Below, one piece after another: positions 19,654 to 30,008 of a stretch of DNA of 58,477 nucleotides (the stretch's first letter is position 1; each line of letters begins with the position of its first letter). A program made the position numbers and the translations under genes. Source of the stretch: Triparma columacea (Eukaryota > Sar > Bolidophyceae > Parmales > Triparmaceae); the NCBI GenBank assembly GCA_030267965.1, contig BRYA01000321.1, positions 9,466-67,942 of the forward strand. Reading direction: 5' to 3'. The notes under the pieces were generated by a model. It saw only the letters and a list, made by a program, of their open reading frames with translations, ran no database searches and was not told the DNA's origin.

Positions 19654-22600
19654 CTAAAATTTAGCGACCAAGTACGAAGCGATGACCCTCAGGGCCGAAA
19701 GCTCAAGACCCATCTTGCCCGTGGTGTCAACCATCCCTCCCTCCTCTTCCTCTAGCTGTTTCAGAACCAACCCCCCGACGTCCCCGATATCTCCGATCTT
19801 GTCGACGTCGATATTCTCTCCCCTCACGACTGACTTTAACTGAAGCCTCAAGCAGGCCACCTTGGAGGCGAGCTCGGCAAAAACGGCAGCCTTGAAGGCT
19901 TTGTACCGCTCCTTATCCCCGCCCTCCCTCGCGAGCTCAACAAAGCTAAGTTCATACCCCGAGGGCTCTAAGTCCTTCAACATGGAGCACGATTCCGAGC
20001 AAACCAACAATTCCTCCACCTCCTCCCTGCCAACCCTTCCCTCCCCCATTACATAATTCTCCACCAAGGTCTTGAGGCCCTCCTTCAAGTCTAAGAACGC
20101 AAGAACGGCACCACAGCCATTCACAGCACTCCACCCAGCAACATCTTCGCCTCCACCCTCTTTCAGGTAGCCCAGCAGGGTATGCAAATTCGCTTCATCT
20201 TCCCCGCCGACAAAGAGAGGCTTGCACAAGTTGATGTTCTTCACGGCCAACCCAATATTGCCGGCGTTAACGGCGGCTTTGCATAGGCCGATGCAGTCGC
20301 CCTTCCAACCCTTGGCCAACGCGATGGCCTCCTCGAAGACCTTTCCTTTCACTCCTAGTTCCTCGAGCCACTTCCTTCCCCCCTCCCCCCTCGCCCCATC
20401 ACCGTAATTTCTCATGATGACATCTTCCGCCATCCTCCTAGCACCCTCTGCAGTCTTTTCCTCTTCCTCCTCCCTAACGAAGTTCTTTGTGCACAGCAGC
20501 ACGTAAACCGCCTTCTCCCACTCCCCGTTTCTGACGAGGTCGTCGGCGTAGCTGCTGCAGAATTTCAAAGCCTCCTCCCCACTCATCCTGGAGGTGACAC
20601 CGAGGGAGACCAAAATTCCACCCACATGCCACCCGAGAGAGAAATCATTCTCGTTCTTGCTATATCCATGGGGATGCAACACCTCCCCCAGCTTGCTGTC
20701 CGAAGAGCCGTCCCTCCCCCCCCCACTAACGTACATCCTCAGCAAGTTGTAGACCAGGCACTTGCGCCCGTTGTCTCCCCTCCTCGCCTCATCCCACCTC
20801 GGGAAAGGTTGCGGGGCGGTCTTCCTCATAACCTCTGAATCATAATCTCCCACTGCATCAATGACGGTCTTCCTCTCCCCTCCGTAGCCACAAAGCCCGC
20901 AGAGCATGTGTGCAGCGAGACGGATCCTCCAGCCGATCTGGCGGGAGCCGCGCTCGTACAGCAATCCCTCGTTCTCGCTGACCTTTCCGGCGAGGAGATT
21001 GTAAACCCTAAGAAGTTCGCCGTCCAACTTTGCGAGCCCATCCGCCCAAGAGCCAAGCTGCTCGACCATGTATTCAGCGCAGCTAAATCCAGAGCAGAGC
21101 AACGTGGCGAGCCTCGAGTACCCATTCTCGATAGCTAGCTCGATTGCCTCTTCAGTTTTGTCACCTAGCAAAGCCGCCAAGATTGCCGTCGCGGGCTTGC
21201 GATCCCGGTTCTGCTTCACAAGGGCGTCGACATCCTCAGCCACGAATTCCCTCAGGAAAGCCTTGAAGCCCTCTGCCCTTCTATCCACGTCTACTTTGTT
21301 TAAATCCAAAGGCAGAATGGGGAGGAGGTCGGCGGGGTTAGTGGCGTCGTACGCGGCATCCTCCTGGCCATAAAGTGCCCTAACCAAGACGAACCCCATC
21401 CTCCCGACGTCCGACTTCCCTCCCGGCCTCCCATCGAAAGCGTCTATGTACGCATCGAGGCAGCGCAGAAGGCTCACGTAACTCTCAGATGTCCCCTTGT
21501 TGGCTAATCCCGAGGGCAGCCTAAACATGGGAAGCGCCTCCTCCCCCTCCCCTTCAGCCAACGAGTGCCGAGAGTGCACGCGGAACATGTCCCCCCGGCC
21601 CTCGCCAGCACAGGCTGCAGGGGCCTGAATGAAGACGGTCCTGCCGTCTTTGCCGGTGGTAACCAACTTCCCGTCGGGGCCGAAACTAGCTCTGCAGCCC
21701 CTTCCCATAAAGTGCTGGAAATCTCTCACGTTCTTGTCACTCACTCCCTCCTCCTTCCTAATCCTGCCACAAATGCCGCCCTGCCCCCTCGGCGTGACAT
21801 CTTTGACCTTCCACAGAGGGGGCTTGTATGGCTTACTCTTGCTCCACTGCCTCTCCTCGGCCTCGGAGACCTCCGCGCCAGCGGAACCCTCGAGCACAGG
21901 AGTAACCGTCCTACCATCAACGTCCATGAACTCATCCAAGATCATTCCGTAGGCGTCGTTCGCCTTGTCCATAACCTCATCTTCGTCTTCCACTGCATCA
22001 CCGAAGTTGCGCCTCGTCGGAACGAAAGGGGACAGCTTTGGGCCTGGGGATCGTCCACCACGATCCCCTGACCTAAAATCCAACCCTTTTATGAGAGGGA
22101 CCGAAGAGGGTGGTTTGGGGGGAGCAGGTTGAAAGGATGCTACGACGGAAGTCTTTTTCTCAACGGCCCCGCCCGCCTGCGTGTCCACGCCGTCCTCCTC
22201 GTCATCACTGTCGTCCCCCAGGCCGTACCTGCTGAAGTGCTTTGTCCTGAAGCACCAGACTTCTTCATCAGGGTCGTAGCTGATGAACTCCGCGTCCATC
22301 TTCTTCGTAACGCGCTCGAGCTTCTTGGTGAATTTAGCCATGTCGTTTGTCGGAGTGATGTTGTAAAGGGTGACGATGGCAGGCCTGTTGAGCTTCTCAC
22401 CAACCTCAGGTTTGTTCTGCACGTCTTCATCGTCATAGACGGCGACCTCCTTGTCTCCGATGATGACGGTAGCGTCAAGGTCGACCCCCCTAATGTCCAC
22501 AGTCCCCTGCCACTGAATGGAGCCCCTCGAAGGGTGAATCATGGTGAAATCCTTGACGGTGGCCAGCTCGACTTCACCCATACTCATTATTTCACTGAAC

Positions 22601-25505
22601 GGAGGACTAGTAATGTAGTCAGAGTTGAGCAAACGGGGCATGTAAGCCGGGTTCTGCACGGGGGTGCTGGCCGAGGGAGAAGAAACAACTTGGTTGTAAA
22701 AGTCAACGGAAGTGTTGGACTTGTGAGAAGAAGGGGGAGTTTTCTTGGTGGAAGTCTGGGCCATAGAGGAGGAGCCGTTCGTCCCTGGTGTCGAGTTGCC
22801 TGCCATGGAGTGCGGGGTCTCGGCAGGGATATCGAACTGCACGGAGGAGTTATCTGGATGAATCGGGGACTGCCCGTCGTAATTGAGGGAAGAGTTGGTG
22901 GGAGGGGTTGGCTGAGGATTGTTCTTTGCCTGCGGTGTCTTGGAGGCGGGCGTTCCGTTGGCGCCGTCGTGGGACCCGTTAGTGAGCTGGAGCCTCATCT
23001 TGAGCTTCGGAGTGAGAGCTCCGTCCTTGATAACAAGACGCTTCGTGCTGTTCCCGAGGTATGCGTCGGGGGACAGGAGAAGGTTCTTGTTCGGGGTATT
23101 GCTCGGGTTGAGAGGAGTAGATTTAGGCACTGGAGATAACCCCGATAGGCGGGGGCGAATCTTGGCCGTGCTGCCACCGGACTGGAAGGACCTCAGGGTG
23201 TTGGCCGAAGCAGTGGGGTAGGTGGAAGCGTTGGGTGGCTTGTTGGAGGCCGCCGTGTTTGGAGGCAGATAGGGCTGGGAGGGGGAAGCCGTGAGGGCCA
23301 GCGACTGGCGCTGGCTTTCAAGGAATGCCAGCTTCGACGCGAGAGCGGCATCGGAAGTAATGTTGGTCCCGTCCGAGACCAGAATTTGGTTCGGAAGGTT
23401 GGTGAGCGTCGCGGCGTTAGTTGCCGGCGCGGCGGCTCCGAAGCCACCGAAGGCAGATGGGGCCGGGGCGGCGGCAGGAGTGCCAAAAGAACCAAATGCG
23501 GATGGCGCAGGGGCGGCCGCCGCAGGGGAGCCGAAGGCACCGAACGCCGAGGGTGCGGCGGGAGCAGCGCCGAACCCGCCGAGCGCTGGGGCAGGGGCGG
23601 GAGACCCGAAGCCACCGAAAGCCGACGGGGCTGGAGCAGGCGAAGCCGCCCCGAATCCTCCGAAGGCCGAGGGTGCTGGTGCAGGGGAAGCAGCACCGAA
23701 GCCGCCGAAGGCAGATGGGGCTGGGGCAGCGGCAGGACTGCCGAATCCACCAAAGGCGGAAGGAGCAGGAGCCGGGGCCGGGGAACCAAAGCCCCCAAAG
23801 GCGGAAGGGGCCGGGGCTGCTGCGGGAGTCGCACCGAAGCCGCCAAAGGCGGAAGGAGCTGGGGCCGCTGCAGGGCTCGCCCCAAATCCTCCAAAAGCGG
23901 AGGGGGCGGGGGCTGGGGAAGCAGCGCCGAAGCCGCCGAAGGCAGATGGGGCAGGGGCCGGGGAGCCAAAGCCGCCAAAGGCGGAAGGAGCAGGGGCCGC
24001 TGCGGGAGTCGCCCCGAATCCTCCGAATGCAGAAGGAGCAGGGGCCGCTGCGGGGGTTGCCCCGAATCCTCCAAAGGCGGAGGGGGCGGGGGCCGGGGAG
24101 GTAGCGCCGAAGCCACCAGCACCGAAAGCCGAGGGGGCAGGAGCCGCACCGAAAGCCGAGGGGGTGGGGGCCGCGCCGAAAGCCGAGGGGGCGGGGGCCG
24201 CGCCGAAAGCCGAGGGGGCGGGAGTGGCGCCAAAGCCACCCGCGCCGAAAGCCGAAGGGGCGGGGGCCGCCCCAAACGTGGAGCTACCAAAGCCGCCAGG
24301 AGCCTGCTGCTGCTGTCCTCCCTTGTTCCCTCTCTCGTAGTCCTCGAATCTCAATTCTTCGAAGGACTTCGAGGCGTAGGCGGGGGAGGCGGTGATGGCG
24401 AGAATGGACACCTTGGTGTTGTTCTCGTTGGAAACAACGGGCTGGTAGGGGGTGCTGCCCGGCCCGGTACCAGCACCTCCCCCAAGGTTGTTCTGAGGAG
24501 AGCCGAAGCCCCCGAGCTGCGTATTCGCAGTGGAACCGAAGCCACCCGCCGAATTATTGGCCCCGAAGGACGACGAGGCGGTGTTGGTGGCGCCGAAAGG
24601 GGAAGTAGCAGCACCAAAGGTAGAGGAACCAGGACTGCGGAGAAGGGTGGGGGGAAGGAGTGTGGCACGTTAGAACGAAATCGGCGGTTGGGCGGCAAAT
24701 GGGATGCGCTAGTGGGCCAGTTGTCGTCGCAGCGCATCGTTCCTTTTCTCACCTTGCCCCAAAAGCCGAAGTAGCAGGAGCCGCACCAAAAGCGGAGGTG
24801 GCAGGTGCCGCACCAAAAGCGGAGGTGGCGGGTGCCGCACCAAAGGCGGAGGTGGCGGGTGCCGCACCAAAGGCGGAGGTGGCAGGCGCCGCGCCAAACG
24901 GAGAGGACTGCTGACCGAACCCACCGGCTCCAGTGGTGGCCTGGCCAAAGCCTCCTGTGTTGGTGGTGGAGGCTCCAAAAGCATTGTTGCTGGAGGCGCC
25001 GAAAGCATTATTAGTGGGCGCAGCTCCGAAGGCACTGGGAGCCTGGGATAGGGGAGGAGAAGTGGGGGGTTAGAATAGTGAGGGTGTAGCAAGGTGAAGC
25101 AGAAAAGGCCGACAAGCGGGACCAACTTACCCCTCCAAAACCTCCCGTCGAGGCCTGTCCGAAACCACCAGTTGTTGCCTGGCCGAATCCTCCGGCGTTC
25201 GACTGTCCAAAGCCCCCAGTGTTGGTTTGCTGACCAAAAGGGGAGGACTGCTTTTGTTGACCGCCGAATGCCCCGGTGGCACCGAAGCCTCCCTGCTGCT
25301 GTGTATTCGAGCCGAAACCTCCAGTTGACGCCTGGCCGAAACCTCCAGTGTTATTGGCAGGCTGACCGAAAGTAGACCCTCCAAAACCTCCCGTATTGCT
25401 AGCTTGAGCCCCAAAACCTCCAGAAGAGGCGGCGTTACCAAAAGTGCTTTGTTGGGCTCCAAAGCCGCCAGTGTTGCCACCGCCGAACCCTGTGCTACCG
25501 AACAT
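19654..25505 (-). CDS. NUP98: Nucleoporin NUP98-NUP96 precursor
   Basis: Builds the FG mesh (NUP98) and outer-ring scaffold (NUP96) of the nuclear pore. Three exons (25505-25131, 25042-24753, 24634-19654) give 1881 residues. The N-terminus is GFG/GLFG-like (MFGSTGFGGGNTGGFG). A GLEBS motif for Rae1/Gle2 (ITASPAYASKSFEELRFEDY, about 300-320) is followed by a long block of PAPAPSAFGGFG repeats. The autoproteolytic domain (YITSPPFSEIMSMGEVELAT...) ends in TKHFSRYGLGDDSDDEE; cleavage is expected between Phe1022 and Ser1023 (HFS codons at 22231-22239). Residues after that match NUP96 (PPLWKVKDVTPRG, then alpha-solenoid). Convergent with the UBX gene (44 bp). Long open frames on the opposite strand over the FG repeats are shadows of the repeat. 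Confidence 0.97.
23440..24290 (-). repeat. Tandem Ala-Pro-rich FG repeat array in NUP98
   Basis: Degenerate units of roughly 33-60 bp encode variations of PAPAPSAFGGFGA and PSAFGAAP. The spacer between FG pairs is almost only Ala, Pro and Ser, giving an unusually uniform FG domain. Confidence 0.9.
24761..24895 (-). repeat. 27-bp tandem repeat (APATSAFGA), about five copies
   Basis: Near-identical 27-bp units in NUP98 exon 2 each encode one FG motif. The last copies differ by only one or two bases. Confidence 0.88.
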
Positions 25506-26064
25506 ATCAGAGTCCGCCTGAACAACTGATCACGCTCCTTTGTTAGGGTTGGGGCAGAGTTTTATAACCAGGGATTGTTGTGAACGAGAGGGAGGGAGGG
25601 GAGGGAGGGGAGAGAGCAGACCATCTTGTTAGGGCTTTGGTTTCTGATCTGGGTTAGCAACGAGAGCAGAAAATTGAGATCCGAAAACATATGATACGAG
25701 CGGGGCGCTTCTTAAATAATAGTCGGGGTTTAGAAGATGCATCATATTTTCTCCCATGAATTATTTGTTGTTGACATTCACAATCTCGCCGACAGGCGCT
25801 ACTACGACCTCAGCAGCTTTTTGGTTGGAAGGCAAGACTTATGGTTTAACAGGGAGCTGCGGCTATGGGACAGCCATTTGCTCAACCTGTCAATCGTCTC
25901 GTCGTCCCTACCCTGCGTTCAGGCCCTGGAAATGAACCAGGGCCGTCATTACGATATACGTTAGGTAGCGCGTGATCCAGATATAGTGATCGCTCGAAAG
26001 AATACCCGAAAGAAAATAACACTTCAGCCCCCCCCCCCAACCCCCCCCCACCACTAATACCTAT
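25506..26064. other. Spacer: NUP98 promoter and 3' UTR of the membrane glutaredoxin
   Basis: Both neighbours are on the minus strand, so the right part (down to about 25900) is the 3' UTR of the glutaredoxin gene and the left part the NUP98 promoter. It contains two long G-runs in transcript sense (26027-26049) and a strong hairpin at 25918-25949. A 75-codon plus-strand frame (25737-25964) has no recognisable protein content. Confidence 0.5.
25918..25949 (-). promoter_or_regulatory. 3'-UTR hairpin resembling a SECIS element
   Basis: In transcript sense the order is AUGA, C, an 8-bp perfect stem (GGCCCUGG/CCAGGGCC), a 7-nt loop UUCAUUU and UGAA. AUGA opposite UGAA around a stem is the arrangement of the SECIS non-Watson-Crick quartet. 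It begins about 115 nt after the stop of a gene whose frame crosses a TGA. Against it: the apical loop lacks the usual AA (or CC), the upper stem is a little short, and the lower stem is weak. It may simply be a 3'-end hairpin. Confidence 0.35.
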
Positions 26065-27513
26065 TTACACGGCACCAGCGGTAGCGAGAAGCTCCCTGAG
26101 CTCTCCCGAAGCTTGCTTCGCCACAGTGTCATCTCCACCTCCGATGAACTCTCCGTTGATGAAAACCCTGGGCACGGTCCTTCCTCCAGTGATAATTGCA
26201 AGAGCATCCTGGATCGCAGGCCCGTTGTCGACCAGGTCCAGCTCGATCACTTCGTACGCCCCCTCGCCCCCAAGTTCCTTGTTCAGGGCCTCCTTGGCCT
26301 TGAAGCAGAAGGGGCAGGTGGTCTTGGAGAACATGAGCACCTTGTTTTTGGCTATCTCCCCACGGACGTAAACGACCTCGCCCTTGGCCTCTTCCTTGAG
26401 CTTGCGCCTGTACTCGGGGTCGCGGAGCGCGCGGTACTGTGACTTGATCTTGGCGAACTTCTTGACGATTTCAGCATTCCACATGACTCCGGCTGTCAGG
26501 ATGAAGAAGCCCAAGTAAGTGAAGGTGAAGGTGAAGATCCAGCCAATCGTGCTGAGGTTCGAAAAACTCTCATCGTCAGTACAGTGGCACATGTCATCGG
26601 CGGCGACGCAGTCCTTGGGGTCAACGCCGGGAAGGCAAAGGAGCTCATCAATCTCCTTCTGAGTGTAGTACTCAGGCAGCTTGCCCGTCAAGTCGCCGCC
26701 GCACCCAACATTGGTGGGGTTGGAAGCACAGAAGCTCGAGTCGCCGTTTTGCACGTAGCAGAGTTTGTCGCACTTGTACTGGGAGCTCGACCAAGTGCAG
26801 CCGGTGTTCCAAGTCTCATTGACACGAGGGAAGACATCGTTGTTTCCGCACTCGGGCCAAGCGTCAATGTCCTGAAGGACGTGCCTCAAGGGTTCCGCCA
26901 TAATAAATATAGAAGCGGCGAGGACGGTGAGGAAGGGTCCATACCAGTGGACCCAAGTTGAGCCAGGCAACTGCTTGCGCAGCTTCACCTTGGAAAAGAT
27001 AAAGGCCAGAACCAAGGCCATCATGGCACCAGTGGTTCCCAAAGAGATCCAATGACCGAGTGTGCGGCTAGCCGCCGAAACGCCAGCTCCTAGTAGTCCC
27101 ATTACTAGAGCAGGCCAACATCACGCGCCAATGAGGGCGGGGATGGACAAGGCAACTGTGCACATGGAGATGATGAGGGTCTTACGGCTGCGGAGTGGGG
27201 CGAGTTGTGTGAGCTAAGACTAATGCACCGGGCGAGGAAGAACTGGTGGTGATCCTTTTCATTTCCAGCTTGGCCACAAAGTATCGCCCCGCCAGGGCAG
27301 AGCTAAGACTAATGCACCGGGCGAGGAAGAACTGGTGGTGATCCTTTTCATTTCCAGCTTGGCCACAAAGTATCGCCCCGCCAGGGCATCACAATAAATA
27401 AATCCTACTTACTCGTCCGCATCGATCTCCTCAGCAAGGGCCTCCTTCCTCTGCTGCTCGTCGACATCTTCAGTACCAATTAGCGGCTTTCTAAGAGCTT
27501 CAGCTTTGCTCAT
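26065..27513 (-). CDS. Membrane protein with glutaredoxin domain; in-frame TGA, candidate selenoprotein
   Basis: Two exons (27513-27413, 27187-26065) join with donor GA|GTAAGT and acceptor CGCAG|C to give 407 codons in one frame, interrupted by a TGA at codon 56 (27121-27123). Coding character continues across it: a charged N-terminus starting MSKAEALRKPLIG, then a membrane segment TLIISMCTVALSIPALIGA-[TGA]-CWPALVMGLLGAG. More membrane helices follow, then a Cys-rich loop (about 145-235) likely lumenal, a further helix, and a C-terminal glutaredoxin domain with dithiol site CPFC (325-328), TVPRVFINGEFIGG and a GGDD motif for glutathione binding. If TGA is read as selenocysteine the protein is whole. 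If not, translation from ATG 27102 gives 345 residues lacking the first helix. Its intron carries a perfect 89-bp tandem duplication. Confidence 0.8.
27211..27388. repeat. Perfect 89-bp tandem duplication in an intron
   Basis: Copies 27211-27299 and 27300-27388 appear identical. They lie in the single intron of the membrane glutaredoxin gene and make up most of its length. Each copy contains a branch-point-like CTTAG sequence in minus sense. Confidence 0.95.
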
Positions 27514-27965
27514 CCTGGAAGAGTTTGATGGCTACATTGGCCAATTATTTGGTGGGACTTGGGCATGCTGTCAGGATCCTAAAGAACACTTTTTGCAGGC
27601 CAAATAGCTCGTTGTCATTTCGCCCAAATATGCCTTGGCTCAACCGAATTACCTGCGGTGTCTCGTGCAGAGTCAGAGCAACGGTGTTTACGCGTCAAGG
27701 TTTCAAATGGAAGCAATGAGAACCGAAATGTCGAAAGGTGGGGGGGGCCGCTATTCAACTTGTCGTCGACTAATGACGCCTATTTACACAGCACACAGGC
27801 GGCAAACAAAAAAATCGAGTCTTACGCGCATTTCCATTTTCTTCTCCTTTTCTCACTTCTTCACCCTCTCTGTTTTCTGGCATTCAAACTACCTGTTTCT
27901 CCATCCAACTTCTTTCTCAAAATAACCACGTCCCCCCCCCCCTCTCCCCCGCCTCACGTAACAAA
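27514..27965. promoter_or_regulatory. Divergent promoter region, glutaredoxin gene and CEP83
   Basis: Spacer of 452 bp between outward-facing start codons. Near the plus-strand start it is pyrimidine-rich (CTTCTCC, C-runs). Open frames inside show no protein character and no specific site is recognised. Confidence 0.35.
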
Positions 27966-29957
27966 ATGGACACATCCACCACCTCCAATGTGTCCAACCC
28001 CAACGTTTCGTCCCAGAGCCAGAATAACATGCCCCAGGCAACGGCCCCAAACCTGAACTTTTCCTCCCACAGTGCTGCCTCTAACTCTATGGGCACGGCG
28101 GGTTACCAGGAGCTGCTCTCAACAATATCAGAGTTGCAGATGGATCTGCAACGCACTGTGTCTCTGGCCACGAAGCTAAAGAGTGAGAACACAACTGCTC
28201 GAAGGAACTATGAGGAAATCAAGCTTGCCCTTGTGAGGACAAGGAAGCGCTACTCTGAACTCAGGGACGTATCAAATTCCCGGGAGGAAGAAATTACGGC
28301 CAAGGAGAGTGAAATGGAGGCGAAGATGGTGAGTGCGATAACTTCATGCCATGGTCCTCGCTTGGTTCTTTTCCCTCCCCCCACTATTCTCACTCCCCCC
28401 CCCCCCCCTCCAATCCCGTAGGCGTCGTGGAGGGCGCAGGTCGAGGCCGAGTCAAAACGTTTTTCAGACCTTCAGGCCAAGATGGCTCCCCAGGACCTCG
28501 ACATGCTTCGCATCGAGCTCCAGCGTGAACTTGAGTCCACCCACAAGGCCCGCCTGCGTACCATGGACGATGAGATCGAGCGATGGAGACTCATGTTCTT
28601 CAAGGCCAGGAAGGAGTACGATTTGATAAGAACAGACTACGAGCAGTACCAGAAGAATTCGACCAATGACATTGAATCTGCCCACGAGCAGCGCAAGTCC
28701 GAGGTGGCCTCGCTGCAGAGGGCCTTAATTAAGGCCACGAAGGACGATGGCAAAAACATCAACGAACAGCTCGCGATCGACGTGCAGCAGCTGCAGAGGA
28801 GGATAGACGAGCAGAATATCATCGAGGAGGACCTCAGGAAGGAGATCACGGAAGTTAGGATCGAGAAGCAGAAGGAGGAAGTCGCAAGGCATGAGTTCGT
28901 GAGTTCGTTCCAGACCCAAATTGCCGACCAGCTTAGTCTCATTGCCCTCCTCGAGGCGGACAAGGAAGGGCTCAACAGAAAGGTCAACAGCCTGAGTTCG
29001 GACAACGCGAGGTTGAAGGGCTCGTGGAAGGAGGCCACGATTATTTCCGAGTCTGCCCAGAACGACGCCGTAAGGGCGAGGAAGATTCTTACCGACAGAG
29101 AGAAGGAGATAATCGACGAGAAGGCAAAGGTCCATGAGGAGGTCACCAAGTCTAGGAGGCTGTTTGAGCTCGAGAGGGAGGAGCTCCAGGCGAGCATCGA
29201 CGCGCTAAGGAGGCAAAAGCAGGAGGCGGAAGAGAACGTCATTGACATTTCGGCCCAGCTGTCTGACGCCAAGAGGAATGTTGTACTGACAGAGGATAAG
29301 GCCCGAAGAGAGGCCCGTGAGCAGCTTACCATCCTCCAGCAGCAGATCGAAAAGCTCGAGAACGACAATATAACACTCGAGGATAGCAAGAAGCGCGCTG
29401 CCGTCGAGAACGCAAGCAACGTCTCCCGTGCCGTTAGGGAGTGCGAGGCCGCCAGGAGCGACTGCCAGAGGATCGCTCGGGAGAAGGAAGCCATGGCGGT
29501 CAAGGCCGCGAGCCTCGCGGATAAGCTGGAGGTCCTCAAGGCAACTACCGCGGAAAACGAGTCCCACCAGGCGGCGGCGGACAGGCAAGCCAAGGACCTG
29601 AAGAGCAAGAACAGAAAGCTCGACAACGAAGTGACGGACTTGAAGATGCAAAACAGCGAGCTCACGAGGAGACTCGAAATGGCCAACGAGGACGTCGCCA
29701 GACTATCCAACGCCATGGACAAGCTCAGGGAGGACCACCTCATCGCCATGTCCGACATGAAGAAGACCATCGAGAAAGACAGGCAAATCCTCAAGGACAA
29801 GCTCAAGGAGGAAGTGTCCAAGTACAAGGCAAAGCTGAGCAAAGAGCAGAAGAAGAGCCAGGCGTACAAGGAGAAGGCGCTGGAGGCGCACAGCAAGACC
29901 ATGAGGGCAAGGAGCGCCCTGTCGAGCGTCGCGAGCGCCAACGAGATGGTCGGGTAA
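27966..29957 (+). CDS. CEP83: Centrosomal protein CEP83-like, centriole distal appendage
   Basis: CEP83 is the root component of centriole distal appendages, needed for basal-body docking and ciliogenesis. Two exons (27966-28328, 28422-29957) give 632 residues. Almost the whole protein from residue 45 is coiled coil. The part around the junction matches CEP83 closely as I recall it: a turn with PQDLDMLRIELQRELES, then RLRTMDDEIERWR and FKARKEYDLIRTDYEQYQK, equivalent to the PQKLELLR...QQELE...LDEEVEKYR pattern of the animal protein. The N-terminus is Ser/Asn-rich. The acceptor follows a long C-tract and reads CCCGTAG. It implies the organism makes or recently made basal bodies. Stop codon 51 bp from that of the PhyH gene. 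Confidence 0.83.
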
Positions 29958-30008
29958 AAAATAGAGAAAACGTTTTTTCACAGAAAAGAAGATAGAGATT
30001 GGATCAGA

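Noticed and set aside
23440..24290. CRISPR-like regular repeats
   Set aside because: They are coding FG repeats with unit length and sequence varying by codon, in a eukaryotic gene.
23291..24774. Long plus-strand open frames (349 and 462 codons) opposite the NUP98 FG repeats
   Set aside because: They are translations of the reverse complement of a GC-rich tandem repeat. They lack folded sequence and lie wholly inside the well-supported NUP98 exon and intron.
25737..25964. 75-codon plus-strand frame between NUP98 and the glutaredoxin gene
   Set aside because: No family similarity, no splice partners, and it overlaps the 3' UTR of the glutaredoxin gene including the hairpin.
27103..27123. A 20-nt intron (GTGATG...CTCTAG) removing the in-frame TGA
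   Set aside because: The splice would shift the frame relative to the rest of the protein, and all other introns here are 60 nt or longer.
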